Assembly: GCA_947460235.1 (NCBI GenBank) | Contig: CANHGK010000007.1 | Location: 52,557-116,556 of the forward strand | DNA: 64,000 bases | Source: Paenibacillaceae bacterium | Lineage (GTDB): Bacteria; Bacillota; Bacilli; Paenibacillales; CANHGK01 | Reading direction: 5' to 3' | Shown: positions 20,033 through 29,491 of the stretch, in pieces | Layout of the letters: every line of letters begins with the position of its first letter | Position numbering within the stretch: position 1 is the first letter of the stretch | Translations under genes and position numbers: made by a program | Notes under the pieces: generated by a model | Told to the model about the DNA's origin: nothing | Databases searched by the model: none | What the model saw: the letters and a program-made list of their open reading frames with translations, nothing else

Positions 20033-20395
20033 TTACACGTTAAGTAAATTTGTTATGTTCATTTTTTCAAAAAACTTACTGTTTAATTCTTCTTTTTTGT
20101 TGTTCAATTCAATGAGGATTTTCAATTGCAGTTCAAGTTTTTTCTTGAATTGACCAATTAATTGTTCGTCCGTTGTCATATACTCGAATTGATTGTTTTG
20201 ATAATAAAGGCGAATAAAATTACCATCCTCGAGATGTATCGCGCCCGAAACGCCCAGGAGCTGTTTCTGGTTGTGCAATTCAATATATCCGCGTAGGTCC
20301 GGAAAATCAAAACTGCAATTTTTTTTAATTAATGCCAAAATCGGTTCTAATTCATTTATGTACGCATTTTTTGCATCCATACTTTGTTGGTTCAA
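20033..20395 (-). CDS. Hypothetical protein of 120 residues
   Basis: No recognised family. The start is TTG at 20395, supported by AAAGGAG nine bases upstream; an ATG five codons in is possible. The middle looks like a beta-rich segment (LRGYIELHNQKQLLGVSGAIHLEDGNFIRLYY by position 35-66), and the C-terminal third is a charged helix (QFKKKLELQLKILIELNNKKEEL). No signal peptide or membrane segment. It is convergent with the small coiled-coil gene. A palindrome lies upstream at 20454-20483. Confidence 0.55.
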   Translation of the reverse strand: MNQQSMDAKNAYINELEPILALIKKNCSFDFPDLRGYIELHNQKQLLGVSGAIHLEDGNFIRLYYQNNQFEYMTTDEQLIGQFKKKLELQLKILIELNNKKEELNSKFFEKMNITNLLNV

Positions 20396-20453
20396 TAGTT
20401 ACAACTCCTTTCATTTTAATGAAAACAATTTCATAACGTTAAATTTGACATAT

Positions 20454-20483
20454 TGCGTGCAACTTGTCAATTAGTTGCACGCA
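20454..20483. promoter_or_regulatory. 10-bp inverted repeat between rqcH and the 120-residue gene
   Basis: TGCGTGCAAC and GTTGCACGCA are separated by ten bases. It lies 18 bases after the rqcH stop and about 60 bases ahead of the downstream TTG start. No T tract follows, so it may be an operator or a weak terminator. Confidence 0.4.
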
Positions 20484-20500
20484 TATTTGTCGCGCAAGTT

Positions 20501-22267
20501 TCATTTTTTAGACGGTTCAATTAATCGTGAAATGGTTGCTTCATCCAGATGAATGATTAATGTGCGTTGTTGCTCATAAATGACAAAACCTGGCTTCGCT
20601 TTTGCAGGTTTTTTGACATGTTTAATTTTCGTCAAATCGATGGGGATTGAACTGGATTGGCGAGCTTGACTAAACCATGCGGCAAGCATTGCCGCTTCGC
20701 GTAATGTTGATTCATCCGGATTTGGGTCAGCAATTAACACATGAGAGCCCGGAATATCTTTGGTGTGCATCCACCAATGGTGGTCTTGACCAAGTTTGAA
20801 CGTTACGTAATCGTTTTGTAAATTATTTTTTCCAATATAAATCGAAATACCGCTACTACTTGTAACTTGAATTGGCGATGGTTTGGTGTTTCGTTTTTTT
20901 CGTTGGTGTTGCTTTTGCTTGGATCTGAGGTGTCCTAATTGTATGAGTTCATCTCGAATTTCTGATAAGTCGTTTGTACTTGCGAACTCGAGTTGCTGTA
21001 AAATGGTTTCCCAATATAATTGATCATCTGCGGTTTTGCATAATTGCTCATGAATCAGCGGGATGCTCGTTTTTATCTTATTGTATTTTTTGAAAAAATG
21101 CTGCGCTTGTTCGTTTGCTGTTTTTAATGGGTCGATGGGTATCGTGATTTCCGGCATTTCTTCGTCAAAATAATTGACGAGTGCAATCGATGTCGAACCG
21201 CGCGATACAAGGTGTTGTGAGGCAGTTAGCAGCTCGCCCCACTCGCGCCATTGTTCGGCATCTTCTGACTGAAGTTGTTGTTCTTGCAATTTTTGTCGTT
21301 TTGACCGAGATTTTTGAAATTCCGATGTCGCAACTTGGAAAAGGTCGTGCGCGCGTTGTCGACGATTTTCGCGCTCTGATTTTTCATGAAATACACGTTC
21401 TAGACATTCACTGACAGAATGTGCAGTTTGTCGATTTTTCATCTGTAAAATTGGAATTGTGCTGAAACACACTTGATCCGCGTGGTTAATTCCAAAGCAC
21501 GGCGTATAGTCGTGTTCGAGAAACTGTTTCTTCCACGCAGCGAGTATTGCCAGTACTGCACTAACGGTTCGGTCGTGATGCAATGCATGTGTTACTGCGA
21601 GCACCTCTGCAGCGAGTAGTGGACTAAAGCCACTGAATCGACCAAGAATTTTCTTTTCCCAATCACGATCATCTGTATATGGCGTTAAACTTTCCATTGC
21701 CCAGGCGACATGTTCAGTCCAGTCGTCGTTAAGTAGTGAAAATTTATGTTGTTCAGGCGGTGGGGTATATAAGCTTCCCGGCAAGACGATCCGATGGCGA
21801 CTTACGGCTGGTGTAACATGTTGAATACTATCTAACACTTTTGCACCGCTTGTATGGTCTCGTGGGTCTTCTGATAATAAAATCAAATTTGAATGCTTAC
21901 CCATGAGTTCAAAGACGATCACACGAAGGATCGGATCACCGAGTTCGTTTTGTGTGCGAATATGAGCATGTAAAATACGCTCGTCACCAATTTGTTCGAT
22001 TTTCTCGATCCAACCTCCTTCGATTTGTTTGCGTAAAAAGGTGCAGAATGCTGGTGGCTCAAGCGGTTTATCAACGCTCATCGTGCGAAGATGTGTGCGC
22101 GGGACGGTCGGATCCGTAGAAAGTAGCCAGCGATAATTCAATCCCCCGGCACGAATATGTAGTTCAACTTCGTTTATTGCAGGCATGACGATTTTGCTAA
22201 TTCTGCCTCGAATTAGTAATTGTAATTCGTGTATGACTGCACGCATCATGATTCCATCAAAAGCCAT
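20501..22267 (-). CDS. rqcH: RqcH/NFACT ribosome quality control factor
   Basis: 588 residues from ATG with GGAGGAA upstream. It begins MAFDGIMMRAVIHEL, as NFACT-N proteins do. Helix-hairpin-helix and coiled-coil regions follow (about 290-440), then the NFACT-R domain with GKNNLQNDYVTFKL and HTKDIPGSHVLI. In B. subtilis, RqcH binds stalled 50S subunits and adds C-terminal alanine tails. The Asp-Arg pair needed for tRNA work there appears here as GDER at residues 94-97, so the Asp before Arg looks changed to Glu. It was formerly annotated as fibronectin-binding protein. It is divergent from yloB. Confidence 0.92.
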   Translation of the reverse strand: MAFDGIMMRAVIHELQLLIRGRISKIVMPAINEVELHIRAGGLNYRWLLSTDPTVPRTHLRTMSVDKPLEPPAFCTFLRKQIEGGWIEKIEQIGDERILHAHIRTQNELGDPILRVIVFELMGKHSNLILLSEDPRDHTSGAKVLDSIQHVTPAVSRHRIVLPGSLYTPPPEQHKFSLLNDDWTEHVAWAMESLTPYTDDRDWEKKILGRFSGFSPLLAAEVLAVTHALHHDRTVSAVLAILAAWKKQFLEHDYTPCFGINHADQVCFSTIPILQMKNRQTAHSVSECLERVFHEKSERENRRQRAHDLFQVATSEFQKSRSKRQKLQEQQLQSEDAEQWREWGELLTASQHLVSRGSTSIALVNYFDEEMPEITIPIDPLKTANEQAQHFFKKYNKIKTSIPLIHEQLCKTADDQLYWETILQQLEFASTNDLSEIRDELIQLGHLRSKQKQHQRKKRNTKPSPIQVTSSSGISIYIGKNNLQNDYVTFKLGQDHHWWMHTKDIPGSHVLIADPNPDESTLREAAMLAAWFSQARQSSSIPIDLTKIKHVKKPAKAKPGFVIYEQQRTLIIHLDEATISRLIEPSKK

Positions 22268-22400
22268 GGGTTCGATTCCTCCGATAAAACATCTTTAAAT
22301 TCATCTTGCCACACGTGATGTGAAAACAAAAGTGTACGCATAAGTTTGTCTGCTAATACATAGCGTTTAGCAAACGAAAGTAGATAAGGAAGGTGCAAAT

Positions 22401-25046
22401 TTGTTGGAACGATTAAATGGTAATGTACAGGGATTGTCTGATGAGGAAGTTGTTCGTATTCGAGAAACCGCAGGTTGGAACCGATTGATGGAACCTAAAG
22501 GGTCACCATGGTATCTCAAAATCATTTCAACATTTGCGAATCCAATTGGGTTAGTGCTATTAGCCGCGGTTGGGATCTCAATGTGGCTCGGTGAGTGGCT
22601 GGACGCATGGTCGATTTTAGCGATTATTTTAATGAATGCGGGCTTGGAATGGGTTCAAGAATCGAGGGCCGAAAAAGCACTTTCGAAACTTCAGACTTTT
22701 TCTGCGCCCAAATGTCGCGTGTATCGCTCAAGTGATTGGAAAACGCTTCCTGCGGATGAGTTAGTACCGGGTGACTATATTCGTGTCACAACCGGAGATC
22801 GAATTCCTGCCGATGTCGTATGGACAAGTGTGACAGGTTTGCATGTCGATGAGTCAATGTTGACCGGTGAATCGGAGCCAATTGCAAAAATCATCGGTGG
22901 GCAAGATGGACTTGACCGAGGATCAATGGGTACGATGGTCGTCTCTGGACATGGATTAGCAACGGTAAAAGCAATTGGTCAACAAACAAGTATCGGCCAA
23001 ATTGCTTCGTTATTGGCGCAATCCGGTCCGAAACAAACACCACTTCAGCAAAAATTGCATCAACTTGGTGGTACGCTCGTTTGGACGGCGCTGGGATTAA
23101 CTGCGCTTGTGGTCTGGTTTGGATATCTTCGCGGATATCAATGGATGGAAATGCTCATGAGTGGTGTCAGTTTAGCGGTGGCGGTGATTCCAGAAGGGTT
23201 GCCAGCCATTGTCACCGTTGCGCTTGCGCTTGGTGTTCAGCGGATGAGTGCCCACCGTGCAATCGTGCGCAGATTAACAAGTGTAGAGACACTCGGATGT
23301 GCTACGGTAATTTGTTCAGATAAAACAGGCACGTTAACAGAAAATCGTATGGTAGTTACCGATTGCTGGCAAAGCGGAGAGTCCGTAGACCGACTTCACG
23401 TGTCGAAGGAAATGCTACGGATCTCACAACATTGTTCGAATGCGGAATTTGGTAATGTTACTAACTCAGATAACGCTCCAACGTGGTTTGGTGATCCGAC
23501 GGAAGTTGCAATCGCAGGTTGGGCAGATGCTCATGTAAAAGAAGTAATGAATCGCGTTGCTGAACTGCCATTTGATTCTGATCGGAAACGGATGACGGTT
23601 ATGGTTGAAGATCAAGGACATTACTTTATTTTTATGAAAGGTGCGGCAGAAAAAGTGTTGCCTTTCTGTATGAGCATAAATTGGCACGGCATCGTGGAAC
23701 CGCTAACGGTAGGGCGCGAACAACTCATTAAAGATGCAGTTGAGCGACTGGCAATGCAAGGGAAGCGAGTACTGGCAATGGCATACCGTGCGAATGTTTC
23801 CTCAACGGATCAAGATGGTAAACTGAAGTCCTCTCATGAAGATCAGATGGTATTTGCCGGACTTATTGCGATGTCTGATCCACCGCGAGCAGGTGTGAAA
23901 GAAGCAATCAGAGATTGCCGGGATGCAGGAATCAGACCAATCATGATTACTGGTGATCATCCGCAAACGGCTATGGCAATTGCGTCCGAGATCGGTTTGT
24001 TGCGGCCGAATGCTGGTGTACTTACGGGGTCTGAATTAGATTCGATGGATGAGAAAACACTTGGAAAAAAATTAGTGGGAACAGATGTGTTTGCCAGAGT
24101 AACACCCGCGCACAAAATGCGCATTGTGAACGCGCTTCAGGCACAGCGTCACATTGTTGCCATGACCGGAGATGGCGTAAATGATGCACCTGCGCTGAAA
24201 TCGGCGGATATCGGGGTCGCGATGGGGAAACAAGGGACTGATGTGGCGAGAGAATCGGCTGATTTGGTGTTAAGTGACGATCATTTTGCGACGATTGTGT
24301 ATGCGGTACGTGAAGGCCGGACGATTTATGATAATATTCGAAAGTTTATTCGTTACTTGCTCGCATCGAATGTAGGTGAAATTATTACGATGCTTGGTGC
24401 GATGATGCTGGGCTTGCCATTACCACTTCTTCCTGTGCAAATATTGTGGGTTAATTTAGTAACCGATGGGTTACCTGCGCTCGCACTCGGAATGGACCCT
24501 GCAGAAGGCAACCAGATGAACCGAGCGCCGCGATCACGAAATGAACATATTTTGGGTGCTGGGCTAGGCTGGAAAATTATATCTCGCGGCGTGATGATCG
24601 GTATTTTTACACTGGTATCATTTGCGTTGACACTTCGTCGTGATGGATTTTTTATGATGAGTCATCACGAACAATTACATCTTGTTTCAGAAAATGGACA
24701 AATGCTCATGCACGCTCAGACGGTTGCGTTCGCAGCGCTTGTGATGGCGCAGTTAATTCACGTATTTGATTGCCGGAATTCGGAATCCATATTTCAGCGG
24801 AATCCGTTCTCGAATCGTCCGCTCGTGTTTGCGGTTTTACTTTCGTTTGGCTTGATGATCGCTGCTGTGTACGTTAGCTATTTACAACCGATTTTTAAAA
24901 CGGTAGATTTAGATTGGGCTGATATTTGGCTCGTGATGACGTGCGCGGTGATTCCGTCGATTGTATTTGCCGGTGGACGTAAGCGCAAGAAGATTAAAGG
25001 AGCGACTCGCAGTGGAATTTACGAAAATGCACGGTTTGGGCAATGA
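22401..25046 (+). CDS. yloB: Calcium-transporting P-type ATPase (YloB/SERCA type)
   Basis: 881 residues from one of two adjacent TTG codons; GGAAGG lies seven bases before the first. Domain order: cation-ATPase N-terminus, actuator with MLTGESEPI, M4 with PEGLPAIVTVALA, phosphorylation site CSDKTGTLTENR, hinge TGDGVNDAPALKSADIGVAMG, then M5 (NVGEIITM) and M6 (WVNLVTDGLPALALG) with ion-binding Asn and Asp. The PEGL plus N/D pattern marks P2A calcium pumps. It is in the cell membrane and exports Ca2+ at the cost of ATP. It follows the divergent rqcH as in Bacillus. Its last 35 bases overlap dapF. Confidence 0.93.
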   Translation: MLERLNGNVQGLSDEEVVRIRETAGWNRLMEPKGSPWYLKIISTFANPIGLVLLAAVGISMWLGEWLDAWSILAIILMNAGLEWVQESRAEKALSKLQTFSAPKCRVYRSSDWKTLPADELVPGDYIRVTTGDRIPADVVWTSVTGLHVDESMLTGESEPIAKIIGGQDGLDRGSMGTMVVSGHGLATVKAIGQQTSIGQIASLLAQSGPKQTPLQQKLHQLGGTLVWTALGLTALVVWFGYLRGYQWMEMLMSGVSLAVAVIPEGLPAIVTVALALGVQRMSAHRAIVRRLTSVETLGCATVICSDKTGTLTENRMVVTDCWQSGESVDRLHVSKEMLRISQHCSNAEFGNVTNSDNAPTWFGDPTEVAIAGWADAHVKEVMNRVAELPFDSDRKRMTVMVEDQGHYFIFMKGAAEKVLPFCMSINWHGIVEPLTVGREQLIKDAVERLAMQGKRVLAMAYRANVSSTDQDGKLKSSHEDQMVFAGLIAMSDPPRAGVKEAIRDCRDAGIRPIMITGDHPQTAMAIASEIGLLRPNAGVLTGSELDSMDEKTLGKKLVGTDVFARVTPAHKMRIVNALQAQRHIVAMTGDGVNDAPALKSADIGVAMGKQGTDVARESADLVLSDDHFATIVYAVREGRTIYDNIRKFIRYLLASNVGEIITMLGAMMLGLPLPLLPVQILWVNLVTDGLPALALGMDPAEGNQMNRAPRSRNEHILGAGLGWKIISRGVMIGIFTLVSFALTLRRDGFFMMSHHEQLHLVSENGQMLMHAQTVAFAALVMAQLIHVFDCRNSESIFQRNPFSNRPLVFAVLLSFGLMIAAVYVSYLQPIFKTVDLDWADIWLVMTCAVIPSIVFAGGRKRKKIKGATRSGIYENARFGQ

Positions 25047-25842
25047 TTTTATCGTCGTTTATGGCGAACAGACACTTCCTGAAGGAGTGGCTGAATTAGC
25101 AATTCAAGTATGCGATCGCAATTTTGGGATCGGTGCGGACGGATTGGTATTTATTTTACCTTCCGAAAAAGCAGATGTGCGCATGCGGATCATTAACTCA
25201 GACGGATCTGAGGCGGAACAATGCGGAAACGCGATCCGTTGTGTCACAAAATATGTATTTGATCACGGGATCGTTCGTGGAACATCGATTACGGTGGAGA
25301 CACTTGGTGCAGGCGTACAACAAGTTCAAGTCAACGCAACGGATGGCAAAGCGGAAACAGTTCGCGTGCAAATGGGGCAACCGATTCTGAAAGGGTTGAA
25401 CGTTCCTACGACGGTCGATGCAGACGTTGTGTTGCAACACCCGATTGAAGTGGATGGTCGCACATTTACGTTTACCGCAGTTTCCATGGGCAATCCGCAT
25501 TGCGTAATTTACGTTGATGATGCGCCGAATTTTGATCTTGGAGTGTGGGGGCCGAAGTTGGAAGTGCATCCGATGTTCCCCAAAAAAATCAACGTTGAAT
25601 TTGCGACAGTTCGTTCACGCGGTCACGTAGATATGCGCGTCTGGGAACGCGGTGCGGGGCCGACGTTAGCATGCGGCACTGGTGCATGTGCGACACTCGT
25701 CTCTTCCGTCCTTAATGGATCGACGGATCGTGAAGGAACGATTTCGCTTAAAGGTGGCGACTTGTACATTGAGTGGGATGAAGCATCGAATCAAGTATAT
25801 ATGACGGGTCCTGCGACGGAAGTGTTTACAGGTCGCATATAA
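25012..25842 (+). CDS. dapF: Diaminopimelate epimerase
   Basis: 276 residues. GTG at 25012 is chosen because AAAGGAG lies nine bases upstream and MEFTKMHGLGNDFIVV is the normal start. It therefore starts inside the yloB 3' end. The two catalytic cysteines are in EQCGNAIRC (about residue 72) and LACGTGACA (about 222). It converts LL- to meso-diaminopimelate for lysine and peptidoglycan. It is not usually found between yloB and remA. It fits with dapL at 60052, the enzyme that makes LL-diaminopimelate directly. Confidence 0.95.
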   Translation: MEFTKMHGLGNDFIVVYGEQTLPEGVAELAIQVCDRNFGIGADGLVFILPSEKADVRMRIINSDGSEAEQCGNAIRCVTKYVFDHGIVRGTSITVETLGAGVQQVQVNATDGKAETVRVQMGQPILKGLNVPTTVDADVVLQHPIEVDGRTFTFTAVSMGNPHCVIYVDDAPNFDLGVWGPKLEVHPMFPKKINVEFATVRSRGHVDMRVWERGAGPTLACGTGACATLVSSVLNGSTDREGTISLKGGDLYIEWDEASNQVYMTGPATEVFTGRI

Positions 25843-25855
25843 AAAATCATTAATC

Positions 25856-26031
25856 TGATCTGCACCCCGTCAAGAAGACAGTGGAAATAACAAAAGTAAC
25901 TATGCGGCCTGAGTCCTAAATTCCATTGGACTTAGGCCGTTTAATTTTGCTTGTAGACGTTCGTAATTATAAAAGTGTATGTACGCATTAATATCTTTCT
26001 GTAATTTTTCGATATTCTTGGTATCCACTCT
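25856..26031 (-). mobile_element. 3' remnant of an IS3-family insertion sequence
   Basis: A terminal repeat TGATCTGCACCCCGTCAAGA, continuing AGACA (25856-25880), faces the 3' end of an OrfB transposase on the minus strand. The spacing between repeat and stop codon (19 bases) is normal for a right end. The left end and most of the element are missing, and no target duplication can be recognised. Confidence 0.75.
25900..26031 (-). pseudogene. Truncated IS3-family OrfB transposase (last ~44 residues)
   Basis: The C-terminus reads IEKLQKDINAYIHFYNYERL then QAKLNGLSPMEFRTQAA and a TAG stop. This is the conserved tail of IS150/IS3 OrfB, which follows the last catalytic Glu. The DDE catalytic residues are absent. 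The frame stays open to 26394, but the upstream part (lysine- and asparagine-rich, passing over the yitJ leader) shows no transposase similarity. Confidence 0.78.
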
Positions 26032-26050
26032 GTCTAGCCATAAAAATAGC

Positions 26051-26101
26051 CCCCCATCAAGTAAACAAGGTTTATTTATTAAACCTTTATACTTAACGGG
26101 G
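26051..26101. repeat. Imperfect 50-bp palindrome between IS remnant and the metH/metF gene
   Basis: CCCC...AAGT...AAGGTTTA pairs with TAAACCTT...CTTAACGGGG around a TTTAT centre. On the minus strand CTATTTTTAT follows, so it could be an old minus-strand terminator or part of the broken mobile element. The rest of the 374-base gap (25843-26216) holds only the IS remnant. No S-box or T-box motif was seen before the methionine gene. Confidence 0.5.
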
Positions 26102-26216
26102 AGCATATCACTCGCTGCGGTCGTATTTTTTGTTTGCTTATTTTTTTCCTGTTTCTGCTCGTTTGTGGTAAAGTAAAACCATCTGACTTTTTCGGTGATG
26201 AGGGGGATTGCAGGGA

Positions 26217-28160
26217 ATGACAAAACCATCCTTGCGTGAGGTTTTACAGCAACGGGTAATTGTTGCCGACGGAGCAATGGGTACATATTTATATCAACAA
26301 GGAATTTCTTCGGGAATTTCATATGAAGAAATGAATGTGACTCAGCCTGATCGAATTGCGGCAGTACACCTCGAATATATACAAGCAGGTGCAAAATTAA
26401 TTGAAACCAATACGTTTTCGGCGAGTCGTGAAAAACTTGCGAAATACGGCCTAGAACATCAATGGGAAGCGATCAATCGTGCGGGTGTGCGTTTAGCAAA
26501 AGATGCGGTGCCATCAGATATTTACATAGCGGGTGCGGTTGGTTCGCTGCGCGCAGGGCGCAGAACTGGGATGAATACACCGGTGAAATTGGAAAAAAGC
26601 TTTTCTGAGCAAATTGCAGTGTTGCTTGAAGAAGGCGTGGATGGCATATTGCTGGAGACGTTCACTGATTTAAGTGAGCTTCGCGTAGCGGTCGAAGTCG
26701 TTCGGAGACTGGATGCAAGCATTCCTCTTATCGCCCAGTTTGCGGTGGAAATGGATGGTTGTACGCAAGATGGCGTAAAATTGAACGATGCATTCGGTCA
26801 AATTCGTTCGCTTGGTGCGGATATTGTCGGTTTGAATTGCCGCAGTGGTCCAATGCCGCTTCTTCGTTTGTTGCAACAAGTTGCCGGAGAAGGGCCATAT
26901 TCTGTTTTTCCAAATGCAGGCTTAGCAGATTATGTCGATGGTAAAATTAAGTATTCGGCGGAGCCGTCGTATTTTGCGCATGTCGTACCGGAACTCGTGG
27001 CGAATGGTGTACGATTAATTGGTGGTTGTTGCGGCACGACGCCGGAACATATTCGAGCAATTTCCGAAGCTGTGAAAGTGATTGAGTCACTCGGAACGAA
27101 TGTTGAAGTCGTACAAGCTCCGTCAGTCGAAACGGTAAAGATTGCTCCAATCGAGCCACTACCAGAAGCGCGCAAAGCGGACGAGCAAGACGTGGAGCGA
27201 GTGCTTGGCCGCATTCGAGCGTTTCGGAGTCCTGAACAACCGAGCATCGTTGAACAAGTAAAAAAACGTCATACCGTCATTGTTGAATTGGATCCGCCCC
27301 GCGATTTAGATATTGATAAATTTATCCGTGGTTGCATGGCGCTAAAAGCGGTTAATTGTGATGCGGTGACGCTTGCGGATAACTCACTAGCAGTAACGCG
27401 AATGAGTAATCTTGCACTTGGACAGTGGATGCGCAGTGAAGTTGGCGTTCGTCCGTTACTACATATCGCATGCCGCGACCGAAACTTGATCGGAACACAA
27501 TCTCATATGATGGGCATGTCCGCACTTGGGATTGATCATGTGCTTTGTGTGACTGGTGATCCTGCACGATTTGGGGATTTACCTGGTTCAAGTTCGGTAT
27601 ATGATATGACGTCTTTTGACATGATTCGCATGGTGAAACAATTGAATCAAGGCGTGGCTTTTTCGGGAAAAGCGCTAAAACAAAATGCGAATTTTGTCGT
27701 TGGAGCGGCTTTTAATCCAAATGTTAAATATTTAGATAAAGCAATTCAACGGCTTGAGAAGAAAGTTGAAGCGGGTGCGGATTATATTATGACGCAACCG
27801 GTATATGATCCGAAGATTATTATTGAATTGGCGGAGAAAACAAAACATATCCAAGTGCCGATTTTTATCGGAATCATGCCGCTGGCCAATGGGCGCAATG
27901 CAGAGTATTTGCACAATGAAGTGCCAGGAATTCAATTATCAGATGATGTTCGGCGCAGGATGGCAGGACTTGAAGGTGAAGAAGGCCGACAAGTAGGTGT
28001 TCAAATTGCTCGGGAGTTGCTCGATGTGGCGATGGATCATTTTAATGGAATCTATTTAATCACTCCGTTTTTCTGGTATGAGATGACAGCGTCCTTAACT
28101 GAGTATGTGTGGGCGCGAACTGGAGCAAAAACGCGAGATTCCGCGAAACAAGCCGAATAA
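26217..28160 (+). CDS. yitJ: Bifunctional homocysteine S-methyltransferase / methylenetetrahydrofolate reductase (YitJ type)
   Basis: 647 residues from ATG at 26217, with AGGGGG ten bases upstream; TTG at 26208 is too close to that site. The N-terminal half (about 1-295) is a homocysteine methyltransferase barrel with [30 protein letters not shown] and the zinc-binding [11 protein letters not shown]. The C-terminal half (about 330-640) is a MetF-type reductase starting [10 protein letters not shown] and ending with the ITPFFWYEM region. It links one-carbon folate to methionine. In Bacillus the homologue is S-box controlled; I see no S-box here. It takes the place where yicC (yloC) normally sits. 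Confidence 0.93.
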   Translation: MTKPSLREVLQQRVIVADGAMGTYLYQQGISSGISYEEMNVTQPDRIAAVHLEYIQAGAKLIETNTFSASREKLAKYGLEHQWEAINRAGVRLAKDAVPSDIYIAGAVGSLRAGRRTGMNTPVKLEKSFSEQIAVLLEEGVDGILLETFTDLSELRVAVEVVRRLDASIPLIAQFAVEMDGCTQDGVKLNDAFGQIRSLGADIVGLNCRSGPMPLLRLLQQVAGEGPYSVFPNAGLADYVDGKIKYSAEPSYFAHVVPELVANGVRLIGGCCGTTPEHIRAISEAVKVIESLGTNVEVVQAPSVETVKIAPIEPLPEARKADEQDVERVLGRIRAFRSPEQPSIVEQVKKRHTVIVELDPPRDLDIDKFIRGCMALKAVNCDAVTLADNSLAVTRMSNLALGQWMRSEVGVRPLLHIACRDRNLIGTQSHMMGMSALGIDHVLCVTGDPARFGDLPGSSSVYDMTSFDMIRMVKQLNQGVAFSGKALKQNANFVVGAAFNPNVKYLDKAIQRLEKKVEAGADYIMTQPVYDPKIIIELAEKTKHIQVPIFIGIMPLANGRNAEYLHNEVPGIQLSDDVRRRMAGLEGEEGRQVGVQIARELLDVAMDHFNGIYLITPFFWYEMTASLTEYVWARTGAKTRDSAKQAE

Positions 28161-28184
28161 TGCCTGTTTTTCTCGAAGTATCGC

Positions 28185-28214
28185 TTGTTTTTAGGTGTTC
28201 AAATCGTTTACAAT
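28185..28214 (+). promoter_or_regulatory. Candidate SigA promoter for remA-gmk-rpoZ
   Basis: TTGTTT, 18 bases, TACAAT, about 60 bases ahead of remA and just after the yitJ stop. Confidence 0.45.
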
Positions 28215-28273
28215 TGACGGTAGGGAATTGGGCATTCGGGCAATATCATCCGGTTGCCGAGGGAGGATGTCTG

Positions 28274-28537
28274 ATGGCAATCAAGTTGATCAACATTGGA
28301 TTCGGTAACATTGTGTCTGCCAATCGTATTATCGCAATTGTCAGTCCTGAATCCGCACCGATCAAACGGATTATTCAAGAAGCGCGTGAGCGTCATATGC
28401 TCATCGACGCAACGTACGGACGAAGAACGCGTGCCGTTGTCATCATGGATAGCGACCACGTGGTATTGTCAGCCGTACAGCCGGAGACGGTCGCACACCG
28501 ACTCGGAACCTCCAAAGACGATGACAATAACGATTGA
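28274..28537 (+). CDS. remA: Extracellular matrix regulator RemA (DUF370)
   Basis: 87 residues starting [19 protein letters not shown] with GGGAGGA upstream; it contains [18 protein letters not shown], typical of the family. The upstream extension of the frame is not homologous. In B. subtilis, RemA is a DNA-binding oligomer that activates biofilm matrix and osmoprotection genes. The acidic tail (KDDDNND) is variable in the family. It is upstream of gmk and rpoZ, as in most Bacilli. Confidence 0.94.
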   Translation: MAIKLINIGFGNIVSANRIIAIVSPESAPIKRIIQEARERHMLIDATYGRRTRAVVIMDSDHVVLSAVQPETVAHRLGTSKDDDNND

Positions 28538-28555
28538 TGGGAAGGTCGATTATGT

Positions 28556-29170
28556 ATGGATAAAGGGTTACTAATCGTACTGTCTGGTCCGTCTGGCGTA
28601 GGGAAAGGTACAGTTTGTGCAGCGCTACGAAAAAGGTTGCCGAACTTGGTCTATTCCGTGTCTGCAACGACTCGTAAACCTCGTGCTGGTGAAGTGGATG
28701 GCGTGAATTATTTTTTTAAGTCACATGATGAATTTAAACATATGATTGAACATAACGAATTGCTGGAATGGGCACAATACGTAAGCAATTTTTACGGTAC
28801 GCCGCGCACATTTGTCGAAGAGACGCTTGCTTCCGGTAAAGACGTGATTTTAGAAATTGAAGTGCAAGGCGCAATGAAAGTGAAACAACAGTTTGATGAG
28901 GGCATATTCATATTTTTGATGCCGCCTTCATTAGATGAATTGCGTAGCCGTATTGTCGGCCGAGGTACAGAGGCACTAGATCAAGTGAACCAACGCATGT
29001 TAACAGCAGTTGACGAAATCAAATTGTTAGACCAATATGATTATGCGGTTGTGAATGATCAGGTTGAGTTAGCATGTGATCGAATCATTTCGATTTTACA
29101 AGCTGAACATTGCCGCAAAGAACGCATCATGCCAAAAATACAACAGTGGATCGATGAGGTGAGTAAATAA
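28556..29170 (+). CDS. gmk: Guanylate kinase
   Basis: 204 residues with the P-loop [12 protein letters not shown] (about 7-18), the GMP-binding [21 protein letters not shown] and the lid region. It phosphorylates GMP to GDP. ATG is preceded by GGGAAGG. The stop overlaps the rpoZ start (TAATG). Confidence 0.96.
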   Translation: MDKGLLIVLSGPSGVGKGTVCAALRKRLPNLVYSVSATTRKPRAGEVDGVNYFFKSHDEFKHMIEHNELLEWAQYVSNFYGTPRTFVEETLASGKDVILEIEVQGAMKVKQQFDEGIFIFLMPPSLDELRSRIVGRGTEALDQVNQRMLTAVDEIKLLDQYDYAVVNDQVELACDRIISILQAEHCRKERIMPKIQQWIDEVSK

Positions 29171-29391
29171 TGTTATATCCGTCAATCGACGAATTGTTAA
29201 AGAAAGTGGACAGCAAGTATACATTAGTCGTTGCTGCTTCCAAACGCGCACGTAACTTGCGTGAAGGCGAGAAAACTGAGATTCGTCGCCCGAAATCGTT
29301 TAAACAAGTCGGAATCGCCTTGGAAGAACTTTATGGTGATTTGATTATCGCGGCACCAATTGTGCCGAAAGAAGAAGTAATCGAGCAGTAA
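29170..29391 (+). CDS. rpoZ: RNA polymerase subunit omega
   Basis: 73 residues beginning [20 protein letters not shown], with the conserved ASKRARNL segment near residue 24. It supports assembly of the beta' subunit. It is translationally coupled to gmk and followed by a terminator, so remA-gmk-rpoZ is likely one operon. Confidence 0.95.
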   Translation: MLYPSIDELLKKVDSKYTLVVAASKRARNLREGEKTEIRRPKSFKQVGIALEELYGDLIIAAPIVPKEEVIEQ

Positions 29392-29423
29392 TTTTTTAAC
29401 GTATGCATGTGGATGCAAAACCT

Positions 29424-29453
29424 AACAACAACCTGAGTGGTTGTTGTTTTTGT
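29424..29453 (+). terminator. Terminator after rpoZ
   Basis: ACAACAACC and GGTTGTTGT form a 9-bp stem with a TGAGT loop, followed by TTTTGTTT. It lies ahead of coaBC and shows that the longer coaBC frame cannot be the real start. Confidence 0.85.
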
Positions 29454-29491
29454 TTATATTACGATTGAATTTGAGCGGCGGAGGTGTACAC

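Noticed and set aside
19788..20395. Toxin-antitoxin pair
   Set aside because: The two small genes are convergent with a terminator between them and no recognisable toxin fold.
25843..26216. SAM (S-box) riboswitch before the metH/metF gene
   Set aside because: Looked for because of the Bacillus parallel; no S-box core motifs were visible.
26032..26394. Upstream part of the minus-strand frame carrying the transposase tail
   Set aside because: It crosses the leader and start of the yitJ-type gene and shows no transposase similarity; only the last ~44 codons are IS-derived.
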